From NCBI RefSeq assembly GCF_003952665.1, contig NZ_CP017946.1:3224001-3288000 (forward strand): a DNA stretch of 64,000 nt, given 5' to 3'. This document shows positions 23,767 through 32,734 of this stretch, piece by piece; the first letter of the stretch is position 1; each line of letters opens with the position of its first letter. Origin of the DNA: Bosea sp. Tri-49. Its GTDB lineage: Bacteria > Pseudomonadota > Alphaproteobacteria > Rhizobiales > Beijerinckiaceae. A program made the translations under genes and the position numbers. The notes below the pieces were generated by a model. That model worked only from the letters and a program-made list of their open reading frames with translations, ran no database searches and was not told where the DNA came from.

Positions 23767-24782
23767 GACGGTTTCGCGCAGCCCTGGCAGCGACTTTGCT
23801 TTGCCTGGCTCCCGGTGCACAGGCCGCGCTGCCGGCCGGCGCCTGGGAGCTCTACCGCCAGAAATTCGTCACCGCCGAGGGTCGCGTCGTCGACGACGCC
23901 AATGGCGGCATCAGCCATAGCGAGAGCCAGGGCTATGGCCTGCTGCTGGCCTGCCTCGCCGGTGATCGCGGCAGCTTCGCCAGCATCCTCTCCTTTACCC
24001 GGACCGAACTCCTGATCCGCGATGACGGTCTCGCCGCCTGGCGCTGGGACCCGAAGGCCAGCCCGCGCGTCACCGACATCAACAATGCCAGCGACGGCGA
24101 CCTCCTGATCGTCGAGGCCCTCGCCTGCGCCGGCACGCGCTGGTCGATGCCGGCCTACACCACTGCGGCCCGCCAGATCGCCCGGTCACTGGCCAAGGTG
24201 GCACTCCTGAAACGCGGCGGCGAGACCTGGCTGATGCCGGCTGCGAAGGGCTTTTCCGAGCAGGACCGGGCGGACGGCCCGGTGATCAACCCGTCCTATT
24301 GGGTGTTCGAGAGCTTCCCTCTCCTCGCCAAGCTCACCGGCGATCAGGCCTGGATGCAGGTGCAGGCCAGCGGGCTGAAGCTTCTCGACGACCTCGCCAG
24401 GCGAAAGACGCCGGCGGCCGACTGGCTCTCGCTCAAGGGCGAGCCGAAGCCGGCCGACGGCTTCCCACCCCAGTTCGGCTACAACGCGCTGCGCATTCCG
24501 CTCTATCTCCTGCGGGCGGGCCTTGCCGACAAGCAGCGCCTCGAACCGTTCCGCCAGGCCTGGGCCAATGGCACCGCCGTGATCGACGTGCTGACCGGCA
24601 AACCCGCCGAGCCGCTGCCCGATGCCGGCTATCGCATCCTGGCCGCGGCAATGGCCTGCGCGGTCGACCGCACTCCCGTTCCAGCCGAGCTGAAGACCTT
24701 CCAGCCGACGGCCTATTATCCGTCGACGCTGCATCTGCTCGCCCTCTCGATGCTGAGCGAGAGGTATCCGCAATGCATGTGA
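23763..24782 (+). CDS. bcsZ: Cellulase BcsZ (endo-1,4-beta-glucanase, GH8)
   Basis: A 339-residue periplasmic GH8 endoglucanase that trims or edits nascent cellulose. It has a signal peptide (MRRFRAALAATLLCLAPGAQA). The catalytic acid is probably Glu54 in SHSESQGYGLLL. ASDGDLLIVEAL near residues 110-120, NPSYWVFESFP and FGYNALRIPLYLL are further GH8 features. The start codon overlaps the bcsB stop (ATGA) and the 3' end overlaps the next gene by ten bases, so it is part of one transcript. Confidence 0.95.
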   Translation: MRRFRAALAATLLCLAPGAQAALPAGAWELYRQKFVTAEGRVVDDANGGISHSESQGYGLLLACLAGDRGSFASILSFTRTELLIRDDGLAAWRWDPKASPRVTDINNASDGDLLIVEALACAGTRWSMPAYTTAARQIARSLAKVALLKRGGETWLMPAAKGFSEQDRADGPVINPSYWVFESFPLLAKLTGDQAWMQVQASGLKLLDDLARRKTPAADWLSLKGEPKPADGFPPQFGYNALRIPLYLLRAGLADKQRLEPFRQAWANGTAVIDVLTGKPAEPLPDAGYRILAAAMACAVDRTPVPAELKTFQPTAYYPSTLHLLALSMLSERYPQCM

Positions 24783-26956
24783 AATCCGTGCTGATCGCGG
24801 TCGCGGCCTCGAGCGCCGCCTTCTACGGGCTGGGCCGCTACGGCCATGACCTGACGTGGCCCGACGCACCATCGCCAGCTGTCCAGCAGGCGCTGGCCCA
24901 GGCGGAGACCAAGCCGGATCCCGCTCAATCGACCGGAACCGTGCCGGGGTCGGCAGAGACCGAATTGGCCCAGGCCCCGGCGGGACGGCCGGGCTCGCCG
25001 GCAGCACCGCAGGGGCAGAGGGTCGACGCGACCGCCCTGCGCTATTTCGCGACGCAGGGCGACACCCGCCGCTACGAGGCGGAACTCGCCCGGCTGCGCG
25101 CCCTCTATCCCGAGTGGAAGCCTCCGACCGATCTGACCTCGCCGCAGCCGACTGGCGATCCCGAACTGGAACGGATCTGGAGGCTGTTCGCCGAAGGCAA
25201 GTATGGCGAAGCGCGCGCCGCGATCGGGCAGCGCAGCAGCGCCGATCCGAATTGGCAGGCGCCGGCCGATCTGATCGCCCAGCTCGACCGGGCCGAGGCC
25301 GGCCAGCGCCTGGCCAATGCCTCCAATGCCAGGCAATGGGAGCAGGTCATCCGCATCGGCACCGAGACGCCGGCACTGCTGACCTGCGCAAATGTCGACG
25401 CGCTCTGGCGCGTGGCCGAGGCCTTCGTCCAGACCGGCGCGCCGGAGCGCGCCCGCGACGCCTATGCCTATGTGCTGACCAACTGCACGAACCCGGCCGA
25501 GCGGGTCGGCACCCTTCAGAAGGCGCTCGCCAGCCTGCCCGAGGCGCTGGTCATCCCGTTGCTGGCCCAGGAGCGGCAGAGTGAATTCTCAGGCATTCGC
25601 GACGAGATCGCGCGACGACATGTCGGCAAGGCCGCCGAAGACCCGACCCTGACCGCGACGCCCGAGGAACTCCGGCGCATCGAGGCGCTCGCCAACGCCG
25701 CGACGACGCCGGACGATCCGATCCTGCTCGGCTTCTACACCTTCCGCCATAACGAGCCCGCCAAGGCCGTGAGCTGGTTCCAGATGGCGCTGGCGCGCAA
25801 TGGCGGCGCCAAGGCGGCGGAAGGCGCCGTGCTCGCGCTCGGCGCGTTGCAGAAATACCAGGAGGCTGAAACCCTCGGCGCGCAATGGCTCGAAGCCGGC
25901 CCAGCGAACCGGAAAGCCTATCTCGACGTTGCGACCGCGCTGATTGCACAGGAACCCGCACCGCGCCTCGAACGCGCCGTGATCGAGCGCATCGCCAAAA
26001 CGGTTGGCGTCGACCGCTATGCCCCCGGCGGCGCCGCGCTCGGCTGGTACGCCTATAATTCCGGGCAGATCGCGCCGGCCGATACCTGGTTCGAGACCGC
26101 GCTCGCCTGGGATCGCGGCTATGAGCCCGCCGCCTACGGGCTCGCTCTGGTGCATCAGCGCCTGCGCGATCAGGGCGGCCTGCGCACCATCATCGCCGAA
26201 TGGCGCAACCGTTCGCCCCGCATCGCGGACCTGCTCAATCCGGCGCGCGGACGCGCCCCGACCGCCATGCGAGAAACCCGGCCTCTGCCCGAGACGAGCC
26301 CGGTGGCCCGGATGGTTCCAGCGCCTGAGCCTGTCGAGCGCGCGCCGCGCCGTACCATCCGAACCGAACCTGCGCCGCCCTCGAGCTACGAAGACGACAT
26401 CCCCGCCGTCGTTGTGACACGCCGCGCCGCACCGGAGCGCCCGCGCAACGTTTCCTGCGGCGCCGGCGCCGGCGGAGCTGGCGCGCTCCAGCGCGGCTGG
26501 TGCCTGCTCAACCTGAAGCGGCCTGCCGCTGCGGCGGAGGCGTTCGATGCGGCGCAGCGCAGCGGCAACGCCCAGATCGCCGCCGACGCTGCGGCCGGCA
26601 AAGCCTATGCGAAGCTGCAGCAGGGCCTGACGGGCGAAGCCAGCGCCGCAGCCGCCAGTGCCAACCTGCCCCCGGCACGCCGCAGGGAGCTCCAGACCCT
26701 GCTTCTGTCCGAGCGCTTCTACGCCCAGTACGACGCCAAGGACTTCAACGGGGCGCTGATCACGCTGGGCGAGCGGTCGCGCCATGCCTCCGAAAGCACC
26801 GACCTGATGCTGATGCGGGGCTGGTCCTATTTCAATCTGGGCCGTTTCGACGACGCCGCGCAGGTCTTCCAGGCGCTCTACCGGGCCAATGGCTCACCGC
26901 AGGCGATGTCCGGCCTGACCGCGATCCGGGACATCACCCAGCGCAACCGGTATTGA
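24773..26956 (+). CDS. TPR-rich cellulose operon protein, BcsK-like
   Basis: A 727-residue protein with an N-terminal hydrophobic anchor or signal (VLIAVAASSAAFYGLG) followed by Ala-rich helical repeats of TPR type (for example WRVAEAFVQTGAPERARDAY, LMRGWSYFNLGRFDDAAQVF). A disordered Pro/Arg-rich stretch (about 490-570) divides the repeats. Unlike BcsC of enterobacteria, there is no C-terminal outer-membrane barrel. That matches the TPR protein named BcsK in type III operons (bcsN-A-B-Z-K), so I infer BcsK; the name is not certain. It is likely a periplasmic scaffold linking synthase and peptidoglycan or outer membrane. Confidence 0.78.
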   Translation: MHVKSVLIAVAASSAAFYGLGRYGHDLTWPDAPSPAVQQALAQAETKPDPAQSTGTVPGSAETELAQAPAGRPGSPAAPQGQRVDATALRYFATQGDTRRYEAELARLRALYPEWKPPTDLTSPQPTGDPELERIWRLFAEGKYGEARAAIGQRSSADPNWQAPADLIAQLDRAEAGQRLANASNARQWEQVIRIGTETPALLTCANVDALWRVAEAFVQTGAPERARDAYAYVLTNCTNPAERVGTLQKALASLPEALVIPLLAQERQSEFSGIRDEIARRHVGKAAEDPTLTATPEELRRIEALANAATTPDDPILLGFYTFRHNEPAKAVSWFQMALARNGGAKAAEGAVLALGALQKYQEAETLGAQWLEAGPANRKAYLDVATALIAQEPAPRLERAVIERIAKTVGVDRYAPGGAALGWYAYNSGQIAPADTWFETALAWDRGYEPAAYGLALVHQRLRDQGGLRTIIAEWRNRSPRIADLLNPARGRAPTAMRETRPLPETSPVARMVPAPEPVERAPRRTIRTEPAPPSSYEDDIPAVVVTRRAAPERPRNVSCGAGAGGAGALQRGWCLLNLKRPAAAAEAFDAAQRSGNAQIAADAAAGKAYAKLQQGLTGEASAAAASANLPPARRRELQTLLLSERFYAQYDAKDFNGALITLGERSRHASESTDLMLMRGWSYFNLGRFDDAAQVFQALYRANGSPQAMSGLTAIRDITQRNRY

Positions 26957-27026
26957 TGCCCGATCGGCGAAGACGGCGGAAACCGGCACAAGCCGGCTTG
27001 ATCGACCCTGTCCGAGAGTGACGCAA

Positions 27027-27368
27027 ATGCGCCTTGCAGTCCTTGCCGCCATCATCGCCGCCATGACCACGGCCGCAACCGCGGCGGAGCGGCTACCCTC
27101 CTTCCCGAAAAACACGAGCTATCACGAGGCGCGCCAGAGCCTGATCGGGCTCGGCTACACCCCGGTCACGCTGCCCGGCGCCGACAAGTGCTATGCCGGG
27201 GATGAACGCTGCCAAGGGCGCCCCGAAATGTCGTCCTGCTCCGGGACGGGCCTCGCCTATTGCAACTTCACTTGGCGCTCGAAGCGCGACATGCTGATCG
27301 AGATCACCATGATCGGCGAAGGGATAAACAAGGTCCACGCCGTCCGCTGCCGCGCGAACTGCAGCTAG
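27027..27368 (+). CDS. Small secreted Cys-rich protein
   Basis: A 113-residue protein with a signal peptide (MRLAVLAAIIAAMTTAATAA). The mature part has the phrase SYHEARQSLIGLGYTPVTLP and six Cys (KCYAGDERCQ, SSC, YCNF, RC, NC), suggesting disulfides in the periplasm. The ATG at 27027 has GAGAG about nine bases upstream; the GTG at 27018 is less likely. It lies 70 bp after the cellulose operon and may or may not be co-transcribed. The family is not recognised. Confidence 0.75.
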   Translation: MRLAVLAAIIAAMTTAATAAERLPSFPKNTSYHEARQSLIGLGYTPVTLPGADKCYAGDERCQGRPEMSSCSGTGLAYCNFTWRSKRDMLIEITMIGEGINKVHAVRCRANCS

Positions 27369-27432
27369 AGCCAGCCGAATAATCGCTACCTGCGGAAGCG
27401 CGAGCCGACACAGCGATGCCTGGAAGGATAAG

Positions 27433-27508
27433 TGGTGCCGCAAGAGGGATTCGAACCCCCGACCCCCTCATTACGAATGAGGTGCTCTACCAGCTGAGCT
27501 ATTGCGGC
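27433..27508 (-). tRNA. tRNA-Thr (anticodon CGT)
   Basis: Read on the minus strand, the acceptor stem GCCGCAA pairs with TTGCGGC and is followed by A and an encoded CCA. The D arm (AGCTCAGCTGGTAGAGC), the anticodon stem CCTCA/TGAGG with loop TTCGTAA, and the T arm (GGGGGTTCGAATCCC) are all present. Anticodon CGT reads ACG (Thr). Length is 76 nt with CCA. Confidence 0.96.
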
Positions 27509-27623
27509 GACGGGTGGGGCTGTATCAGCCCGACCCCATTTTGACAAGGCAGGCAGGCGTCACAAGGCACACGAATCCACTCCGGGCCGAGGGCGATCCC
27601 CAGGACCATGAAGGCGCCGCGCT

Positions 27624-28568
27624 TCACCCCTTCTTCAGCTTCTCCGTCTCGGCCTTCTCCTGGCCGAGAGCGACGATGCCGCGGCGGATGGTGCGTGTGC
27701 GGGTGAAGTGCTTGTGCAGGGTCTCGCCGTCGCCATAGCGGATGGCGCGGGTGAGCAGAGCGAGATCCTCGTTGAAGCGGCCGAGCATCTCCAGCACCGC
27801 CTCCTTGTTGGCGAGGAAGACGTCGCGCCACATGGTCGGGTCCGACGCCGCGATGCGGGTGAAGTCGCGGAAGCCGCCGGCCGAGAACTTGATCACCTCC
27901 GACTGCGTCACCGCCGCCAAGTCCTCGGCGGTGCCGACGATGTTGTAGGCGATGAGATGCGGCAGGTGGCTGGTGATGGCGAGCACGAGATCGTGGTGCT
28001 GCGAGCCCATCACCTCGACGATCGCCGCCATGCCCTCCCAGAACTGGCGGGTGCGGGCGATCGCGGCCTCGTCGGTGCCAGGCGGCGGCGTCAGGATGCA
28101 CCAGCGATTGAGGAAGAGGCTGGGGAAGCCGGCATCGGGGCCGGAATTCTCGGTGCCGGCGACCGGATGGGCCGGGACGAAATGCACGCCCTCGGGCAGA
28201 TGCGGCATCACCGCCTCGACCACCGCATGCTTGACCGAGCCGACATCGGAGAGAATCGCACCCGGCTTCAGCGCCGCGGCGATCTCGGCGGCAACGGCGC
28301 CGCAGGCGCCGACCGGCACGCAGAGCACGATATGGTCGGCGTCGCGGGCTGCGTCGACGGCACTTTCGGCGATCTCATGGCCGAGATCGAGCTCGCGGGC
28401 ACGGCGGCGGACATCGCCGTCTGCGTCGCTCAGCACGATGTGACGGGCGAGGTTGAGTTCCTTCGCCGCATGCGCGATCGAGGAGCCGATCAGGCCGATG
28501 CCGATGATGGCGAGCCGCCCGAACAGCGGCTCGTCGCGGCGCGGCGCGAAGCTTTCGGGAGCGCTCAC
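27624..28568 (-). CDS. tyrC: Prephenate/arogenate (cyclohexadienyl) dehydrogenase
   Basis: A 314-residue NAD(P)-dependent enzyme of tyrosine synthesis. The N-terminal Rossmann motif is [16 protein letters not shown]. Family signatures include [32 protein letters not shown] and [14 protein letters not shown]. The GTG at 28568 overlaps the hisC stop (GTGA); the longer frame reads through hisC in another phase and is a shadow. It is the last gene of the chorismate mutase-hisC-tyrC operon, converting prephenate (or arogenate) toward tyrosine. Prephenate versus arogenate preference cannot be told. Confidence 0.93.
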   Translation of the reverse strand: MSAPESFAPRRDEPLFGRLAIIGIGLIGSSIAHAAKELNLARHIVLSDADGDVRRRARELDLGHEIAESAVDAARDADHIVLCVPVGACGAVAAEIAAALKPGAILSDVGSVKHAVVEAVMPHLPEGVHFVPAHPVAGTENSGPDAGFPSLFLNRWCILTPPPGTDEAAIARTRQFWEGMAAIVEVMGSQHHDLVLAITSHLPHLIAYNIVGTAEDLAAVTQSEVIKFSAGGFRDFTRIAASDPTMWRDVFLANKEAVLEMLGRFNEDLALLTRAIRYGDGETLHKHFTRTRTIRRGIVALGQEKAETEKLKKG

Positions 28569-29674
28569 GCGGCCTTGCCCAGGAACTCGGCCAGGGCAGC
28601 GACGACGAGGCGATTGGCCTCCTCGCTGCCGATGGTCATGCGCAGCGCGCCGGGCAGGCCATAGGACGCGACGGAGCGCAGGATCAGCCCGCGCTCGCTG
28701 AGGAAGGCGTCGGCCTCCTTCGCGCTCTTGCCGGCGCCCGCCGGGAAATGGATCAGGATGAAATTGCCGACAGAGGGCGTCACGGTGAGGCTGAGCTTCT
28801 CCAGCTCGGCGGTCGTCCAGGCCAGCCATTTGTCATTGTGCTCGATCGCGGCGGCAATGTGCGCCTCGTCGGCGATCGCGGCAACGCCGGCCTCGATCGC
28901 GGCGCCGTTGACGTTGAAGGGCCCGCGGGTGCGGTTCAGCGCATCGATGATGTGGGCGGGACCATAGGCCCAGCCGAGGCGCAAGTTGGCGAGGCCATAG
29001 ATCTTCGAGAAGGTGCGGGTCATCACGACGTTCTCGCTGGTCGCGACCAGTTCGAGGCCCGAGGCATAGTCGTTGCGCCGGACGTACTCGGCATAGGCCG
29101 CGTCGAGCACGAGCAGAACATGCGGCGGCAGGCCGGCCTGCAGACGCTTGACCTCGTCGAAGGGCAGATAGGTGCCGGTCGGGTTGTTGGGGTTGGCGAG
29201 GAAGACGATCTTGGTGCGCGGCGTCACCGCGGCGAGGATCGCGTCGATATCGGCGGTGAGGTTCGTCTCGGGCACGACCACCGGCTTGCCGCCGGCGGCG
29301 AGGATCGCGATCTTGTAGACGAGGAAGCCGTGCTCAGTGAACACGCCCTCGTCGCCATCGCCGAGATAGACCTTGGTGATCAGTTGCAGCAATTCGTCAG
29401 AGCCGGTGCCGCAGACGATGCGGTTGGCGTCGAGGCCGTAGCGGCCGGCGATCGCCTCGCGCAGCTTCGTCGCAGAGCCGTCGGGATAGAGTTCAAGCTT
29501 GCCGGCAAGGTTGCCATAGGCCGCGATCGCCTTGGGGCTCGGGCCGAGCGGGGTCTCGTTGGAGGAGAGCTTGTGCAGCTTGACGCCGGCCGGAGCCGAG
29601 GACTTGCCGGGGACATAGGCCTCGATGTCGAGGACGCCGGGACGCGGGACGGGGCGGGGGGCGGGCAGAGCCAT
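28565..29674 (-). CDS. hisC: Histidinol-phosphate/aromatic aminotransferase
   Basis: A 369-residue PLP-dependent class I/II aminotransferase. Visible are [15 protein letters not shown] at the N-terminus, [44 protein letters not shown] and the PLP-lysine region [17 protein letters not shown]. These fit HisC2-type enzymes. Between chorismate mutase and tyrC, the likely daily role is the last step to Tyr and Phe, with or without histidinol phosphate activity. The GTGA overlap with tyrC and 32-bp spacing from chorismate mutase indicate one operon. Confidence 0.92.
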   Translation of the reverse strand: MALPAPRPVPRPGVLDIEAYVPGKSSAPAGVKLHKLSSNETPLGPSPKAIAAYGNLAGKLELYPDGSATKLREAIAGRYGLDANRIVCGTGSDELLQLITKVYLGDGDEGVFTEHGFLVYKIAILAAGGKPVVVPETNLTADIDAILAAVTPRTKIVFLANPNNPTGTYLPFDEVKRLQAGLPPHVLLVLDAAYAEYVRRNDYASGLELVATSENVVMTRTFSKIYGLANLRLGWAYGPAHIIDALNRTRGPFNVNGAAIEAGVAAIADEAHIAAAIEHNDKWLAWTTAELEKLSLTVTPSVGNFILIHFPAGAGKSAKEADAFLSERGLILRSVASYGLPGALRMTIGSEEANRLVVAALAEFLGKAA

Positions 29675-29706
29675 GGGGCTGGACCTTGAAGGGAGATGAG
29701 GTTCGA

Positions 29707-30540
29707 TCAGCGAACGGACTTGAAGGCGAAGCGGGCGGCGTGGCTGCCGATCTCGGTGAGCTCCTTGAGGCCGGCGGGCTCAAGCGCGCCGCGAATGGCC
29801 TCGACCGGGGTTTCGCCGGAGGCGGCCACCAGCAGCGCCAGATGCGAGCCGTCGGCGGCACTGGCCGAGACCTCGGCGAGATGGTGGGCGAGGCCGGCGC
29901 GCAATTGCTCCGACCAGCGCTCGACCCGTGCGGCGTAGAGCACGATCTCGCGCACGGCGGCGTCGGTCAGCGGCTTGGCGATGCAGTAGACCGGTGTGCC
30001 GGCGGGGTGGTCGGGCCGCTCGATGAAGGGCAGGCGCGCAATGATCTTCGGTTGGGCGGGACCGATCAGGTCGCGCCACCAGACGCCGGCGCTGGCGCCA
30101 AGATCCATGCGGAAGATACCGAGGTCGCCGGCCGATTCCGCCACCGCCGTGATCACGGCGCGGGCGTCCTCATGCGGAACGTAAGGCACGGTGAAGCCGA
30201 AATGGAAGCGGGCGCTGTCGCGCATCGGCGCATCGCCGCCGGAGATGTCGGCATGGACCGAATAATTCGCCTGCACGAAGGTGAAGGTCGCGATGATGAT
30301 GCGCCAGATGCTCTCGACCGTGTCGAGCGGCAGGAGGCCCTGATGGCGCAAGGCGAGCCGCTTCATCATGTCGGCCTCGCGGCCGGGGCGGAAGGCCGAG
30401 CCGGAGACTTGCGTCTTCTTGATCGCGATCAGCGTCTCGATGATCTGCGAGCGCTCCATCAGGAGGCCGTGCATCGCTGAATCGATGCGGTCGATCTCGC
30501 TGCGCAGGTCGGCGAGCGTGGTCGGTGCGGCTTGCGTCAT
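29707..30540 (-). CDS. Chorismate mutase with extra C-terminal domain
   Basis: A 277-residue protein whose first 95 residues are an AroQ-type chorismate mutase ([19 protein letters not shown], with Arg and Lys active-site residues, then [14 protein letters not shown] and SIWRIII). It converts chorismate to prephenate. The remaining 180 residues ([40 protein letters not shown]) are not a prephenate dehydratase domain that I can recognise; they could be regulatory. It heads the operon with hisC and tyrC and is divergent from metX. Confidence 0.88.
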   Translation of the reverse strand: MTQAAPTTLADLRSEIDRIDSAMHGLLMERSQIIETLIAIKKTQVSGSAFRPGREADMMKRLALRHQGLLPLDTVESIWRIIIATFTFVQANYSVHADISGGDAPMRDSARFHFGFTVPYVPHEDARAVITAVAESAGDLGIFRMDLGASAGVWWRDLIGPAQPKIIARLPFIERPDHPAGTPVYCIAKPLTDAAVREIVLYAARVERWSEQLRAGLAHHLAEVSASAADGSHLALLVAASGETPVEAIRGALEPAGLKELTEIGSHAARFAFKSVR

Positions 30541-30604
30541 GATGGCCAGACTTCTTTAATCGTGCCGGTCTCTTAGCGGTCGTCGAAGGGCTTGGCAAAG
30601 CGCT

Positions 30605-30655
30605 CGCAACGCATCGCCGCGTTGACAGGCGGGAAGAGCCGCGCCATCGGTAATG
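30605..30655 (+). promoter_or_regulatory. Possibly structured 5' leader of metX
   Basis: Between the divergent starts of chorismate mutase and metX is a hairpin CAACGC-ATCGCC-GCGTTG followed by a second GC-rich inverted segment (GGCGGGAAGAGCCGC). SAM riboswitches are common before alphaproteobacterial metX/metA genes, but the diagnostic SAM-II features are not visible, so this is only a structured-leader call. Confidence 0.25.
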
Positions 30656-30695
30656 TCCGCTATTACGAACGGACCGGGCGACAAGACAAATCCGA

Positions 30696-31874
30696 ATGCC
30701 GAACCGGACGCAAGCTACCGAACTCCTCGCCGACCCGCTGGCCGAAGCCAACCAGCCGTCGAGCCTGCTCGCCCGGTTCGGGCCGGACAAGGCGCTGCAG
30801 CTCGATTCCGGCGCAGTGCTGAACGAGTGGCAGATCGCCTACCAGACTTATGGTGAGCTCAATGCGGCGCGCTCGAACGCCGTTCTGGTCTGCCACGCCC
30901 TGACCGGCGACCAATATGTCGCGAGCCGCAACCCGGTGACCGGCAAGGGCGGCTGGTGGACGGCGATGATCGGACCGAGCAAGCCGATCGACACCGACCG
31001 CTTCTTCGTGATCTGCGCCAATGTGCTCGGCGGCTGCATGGGCACGACCGGCCCGGCCTCGACCGACCCTGCCACGGGCAAGCCCTGGGGCCTGTCCTTC
31101 CCGATGGTGACGATCCGCGACATGGTGCGGGCGCAGGCGCACCTGATCGACTCGCTCGGAATCGACAGCCTGTTCTGCGTCGCCGGCGGCTCGATGGGCG
31201 GGATGCAGGTGCTGCAATGGGCGGCGAGCTATCCGACACGGGTGTTCTCGGCGCTGCCGCTCGCCACCGCCGCCAAGCATTCGGCCCAGAACATCGCCTT
31301 CCATGAGGTCGGCCGCCAGGCGGTGATGGCCGATCCGGACTGGCGCCAGGGGCGTTATCTCGACGAGGGCACGCGGCCTTCGAAAGGGCTATCGGTCGCG
31401 CGCATGGGCGCGCACATCACCTATCTCTCGGAGCCGGCGCTGCATCGCAAATTCGGCCGCAAGCTGCAGGAGCGCAGCGCGCCGACCTTCACCTTCGACG
31501 CGGATTTCCAGGTCGAGAGTTACCTCCGCTACCAGGGTATCAGCTTCGTCGAGCGCTTCGACGCCAATTCCTATCTCTATGTGACGCGCGCGATGGATTA
31601 TTTCGACCTCGCCGCCGATCATGACGGCGTGCTGGCCAAGGCCTTCGCCGGAACGCGGACACGTTTCTGCGTCGCGTCCTTCACCTCCGACTGGCTGTTC
31701 CCGACCAGCGACTCGCGCGCCATCGTGCACGCGCTCAATGCAGCGGGCGCCTCGGTCTCCTTCGTCGAGCTGGAGAGCGACAAGGGCCACGACGCCTTCC
31801 TGCTGGAGGAGCCCAACCTGTTCGCAACGACGCGCGGCTTCATCGGCGCCGCGGCGCGGGCCAGGGGAATCTGA
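30696..31874 (+). CDS. metX: Homoserine O-acetyltransferase
   Basis: A 392-residue alpha/beta-hydrolase that acylates L-homoserine in methionine synthesis. Key motifs are [12 protein letters not shown], the nucleophile elbow [13 protein letters not shown], the Asp in [10 protein letters not shown] and the His in [11 protein letters not shown]. Whether the acyl donor is acetyl- or succinyl-CoA cannot be decided by name alone. metW follows after two bases, the usual alphaproteobacterial and betaproteobacterial arrangement in which MetW is needed for full MetX activity. A second frame opening at 30653 overlaps the N-terminus and looks incidental. Confidence 0.95.
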   Translation: MPNRTQATELLADPLAEANQPSSLLARFGPDKALQLDSGAVLNEWQIAYQTYGELNAARSNAVLVCHALTGDQYVASRNPVTGKGGWWTAMIGPSKPIDTDRFFVICANVLGGCMGTTGPASTDPATGKPWGLSFPMVTIRDMVRAQAHLIDSLGIDSLFCVAGGSMGGMQVLQWAASYPTRVFSALPLATAAKHSAQNIAFHEVGRQAVMADPDWRQGRYLDEGTRPSKGLSVARMGAHITYLSEPALHRKFGRKLQERSAPTFTFDADFQVESYLRYQGISFVERFDANSYLYVTRAMDYFDLAADHDGVLAKAFAGTRTRFCVASFTSDWLFPTSDSRAIVHALNAAGASVSFVELESDKGHDAFLLEEPNLFATTRGFIGAAARARGI

Positions 31875-31876
31875 GC

Positions 31877-32500
31877 ATGGCGCTGGCGGAGACCCAGACC
31901 AACCGCATCGACCTGCGCCTCGTCGCCGAGATGGTGACGCCGGGCTCGCGCGTGCTCGATGTCGGCTGCGGCGACGGCGAATTGCTGTCGCTGCTCGCCG
32001 AGACCCGCGGCGTCGACGGCCGCGGCATCGAATTGTCGCGCGAGGGCGTCGCCGGCTGCGTGGCGCGTGGGCTCTCGGTGATCCAGGGCGATGCCGACAC
32101 CGACCTCGCCGACTACCCCGACGACTCGTTCGACTACGTCATCCTCTCGCAGACGATCCAGGCGACGCGCAATCCGCGCCTTGTCCTCGAGCACATGCTG
32201 CGGATCGGGCGGCGCGCCATCGTCTCATTCCCGAATTTCGGGCATTGGCGGATGCGCACCCAGGTCTTCTTCCTCGGCCGCATGCCGGTGACCGGCTCCC
32301 TGCCTTACGCCTGGTGGGATACGCCCAACATCCATTTCTGCACGATCCGCGATTTCGTTGCGCTCTGCGATACGGTGGGCGCGGAAAAGGAGCGCGCCGT
32401 CGCGCTCGACGTCGCCGGCGGCAAGGTCGGCGTCAGCGCGCCCTGGTGGTTCTGGAACCTCTTTGGCGCGCAGGCGGTGTTTTTGTTGAAGCGGGGGTAG
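31877..32500 (+). CDS. metW: Methionine biosynthesis protein MetW
   Basis: A 207-residue protein with a SAM-methyltransferase-like fold (VLDVGCGDGELLSLLAE at residue about 25) and the MetW signatures DYVILSQTIQATRNPRLVLE, RRAIVSFPNFGHWRMR and LPYAWWDTPNIHFCTIRDF. It is a partner of MetX and has no known catalytic product. It begins directly after the metX stop and ends before a composite repeat. Confidence 0.95.
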   Translation: MALAETQTNRIDLRLVAEMVTPGSRVLDVGCGDGELLSLLAETRGVDGRGIELSREGVAGCVARGLSVIQGDADTDLADYPDDSFDYVILSQTIQATRNPRLVLEHMLRIGRRAIVSFPNFGHWRMRTQVFFLGRMPVTGSLPYAWWDTPNIHFCTIRDFVALCDTVGAEKERAVALDVAGGKVGVSAPWWFWNLFGAQAVFLLKRG

Positions 32501-32507
32501 ACGAAGC

Positions 32508-32721
32508 CGTCATTCCGGGGCGGGCCTCAAGGCTCGAGCCCGGAACCCATGAACACGATCTTTGCCGTCATGGTCGGGCTTGTCCCGGCCATCCACGTCT
32601 TCCTTCATCCAAGGCGGTGTTCGAGACGTGGATGCTCGCCACAAGGGCGAGCATGACGAACTGGAGCGGCCGCGTGGTCATGGGTTCCGAGTTCGCTGCT
32701 GCGCAGCGCCCCAGAATGACG
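32508..32721. repeat. Palindromic intergenic repeat, family C, split by a family B copy
   Basis: The left part, CGTCATTCCGGGGC ... GGAACCCATGA, is mirrored at the right by TCATGGGTTCC ... GCCCCAGAATGACG. Between the two halves lies a complete family B element (32566-32658). It therefore looks like one repeat inserted inside another, between metW and the convergent GH15 gene. Confidence 0.75.
32566..32658. repeat. Palindromic intergenic repeat, family B, copy 2 (nested)
   Basis: CGTCATGGTCGGGCTTG and CCATCCACGTCT on the left mirror the GACGTGGATGCTCGCC and GAGCATGACG on the right. It is closely similar to 17395-17489. Its ends are sharply placed inside the family C repeat. Confidence 0.8.
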
Positions 32722-32734
32722 CCGAGGCGTCCCC

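Noticed and set aside
30653..30856. 67-residue frame opening before metX with a natural-looking start (MSAITNG)
   Set aside because: Overlaps metX and turns Arg-rich after 24 residues. A frameshifted metX N-terminus was considered, but the metX frame has its own good start at 30696.
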